Assembly: GCF_013426735.1 (NCBI RefSeq)
Contig: NZ_AP023272.1
Span: forward strand, 3,392,501 to 3,456,500
Direction of reading: 5' to 3'
Source of the DNA: Agrobacterium vitis
GTDB lineage: Bacteria > Pseudomonadota > Alphaproteobacteria > Rhizobiales > Rhizobiaceae
DNA: 64,000 nucleotides
The position numbers and the translations under genes were made by a program. Positions 63,988 through 64,000 of this stretch are shown in pieces; position 1 is the first letter of the stretch; the number at the start of each line of letters is the position of its first letter. The notes under the pieces are model-generated. The model worked only from the letters and a program-made list of their open reading frames with translations, was not told the origin of the DNA and did no database searches.

Positions 63988-64000
63988 ATTCTCCCTAAAA

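Overview
The window looks like chromosomal DNA of a Rhizobiaceae alphaproteobacterium (Agrobacterium/Allorhizobium/Rhizobium type). This rests on gene content and order seen directly: an FO-only ATP synthase cluster (atpI-B-E-F'-F) apart from F1 genes, glyQ and glyS as separate subunits, an inositol-monophosphatase/DUF4170/waaA/lpxK/DUF2093/mutL block, an HWE-type histidine kinase, and rhizobial-style intergenic palindromes. The species cannot be fixed from the sequence alone. Most of the window is ordinary core genome; there is no prophage, integron, CRISPR array or secretion island.

Layout. 1-7.0 kb: a truncated tex gene, an acyltransferase, purD, a small exported protein and a chemoreceptor. 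7.0-14.4 kb (minus): DUF523, glyS, an unexpected EPSP synthase, a DUF4328-like membrane protein, glyQ and an HWE kinase. 14.7-17.1 kb (minus): a small membrane protein, an S49 protease, a TrmN6-like methyltransferase and a DUF2007 protein. 17.4-25.5 kb (mostly plus): polyprenyl diphosphate synthase, a TPR protein, ispE, moaB, a short GT2-like protein (minus), a radical SAM protein and rnhB. 25.6-33 kb (minus): the FO operon, kup, corA and apbC/mrp.

33-37 kb is the most accessory-looking part. It holds two side-by-side palindromic elements, a cytosolic NrtA/NasS-like protein, a LuxR solo, a gene-free 1.15 kb stretch with a nested inverted-repeat element, then an SMP-30 family gene. 38-48.6 kb: a PRC-barrel protein, a DHA2 transporter, a Tat-exported MBL protein, tadA, a tailed RluB-type pseudouridine synthase, rsmD, a patatin, one intact IS630-family element inserted at the patatin stop codon, and a CPA2 antiporter. 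48.8-56.8 kb: pmbA/tldE, then a lipid A/Kdo block with an inserted HAD phosphatase, then mutL. 57.2-64 kb: a PAS/receiver protein, a GGDEF-EAL protein, a VOC protein, rlmE, a Ppx/GppA protein with a long basic N-terminus, and tRNA-Gln(CTG).

I did not find a convincing new multi-gene defence or biosynthetic system. The strongest unexplained signals are repeats: a dispersed palindrome present five times, each copy just upstream of a start codon (11.3, 24.7, 36.75, 48.7, 57.1 kb); the CTAGTGG-ended palindrome pair at 33.4-33.6 kb, one of which supplies the last codons of a gene; and the nested element at 36.45-36.73 kb. The gene-level oddities are the extra EPSP synthase with an AROM-like active-site segment, the kinase-less PAS/receiver protein beside a cyclic-di-GMP enzyme, and long low-complexity extensions on RluB and Ppx/GppA.
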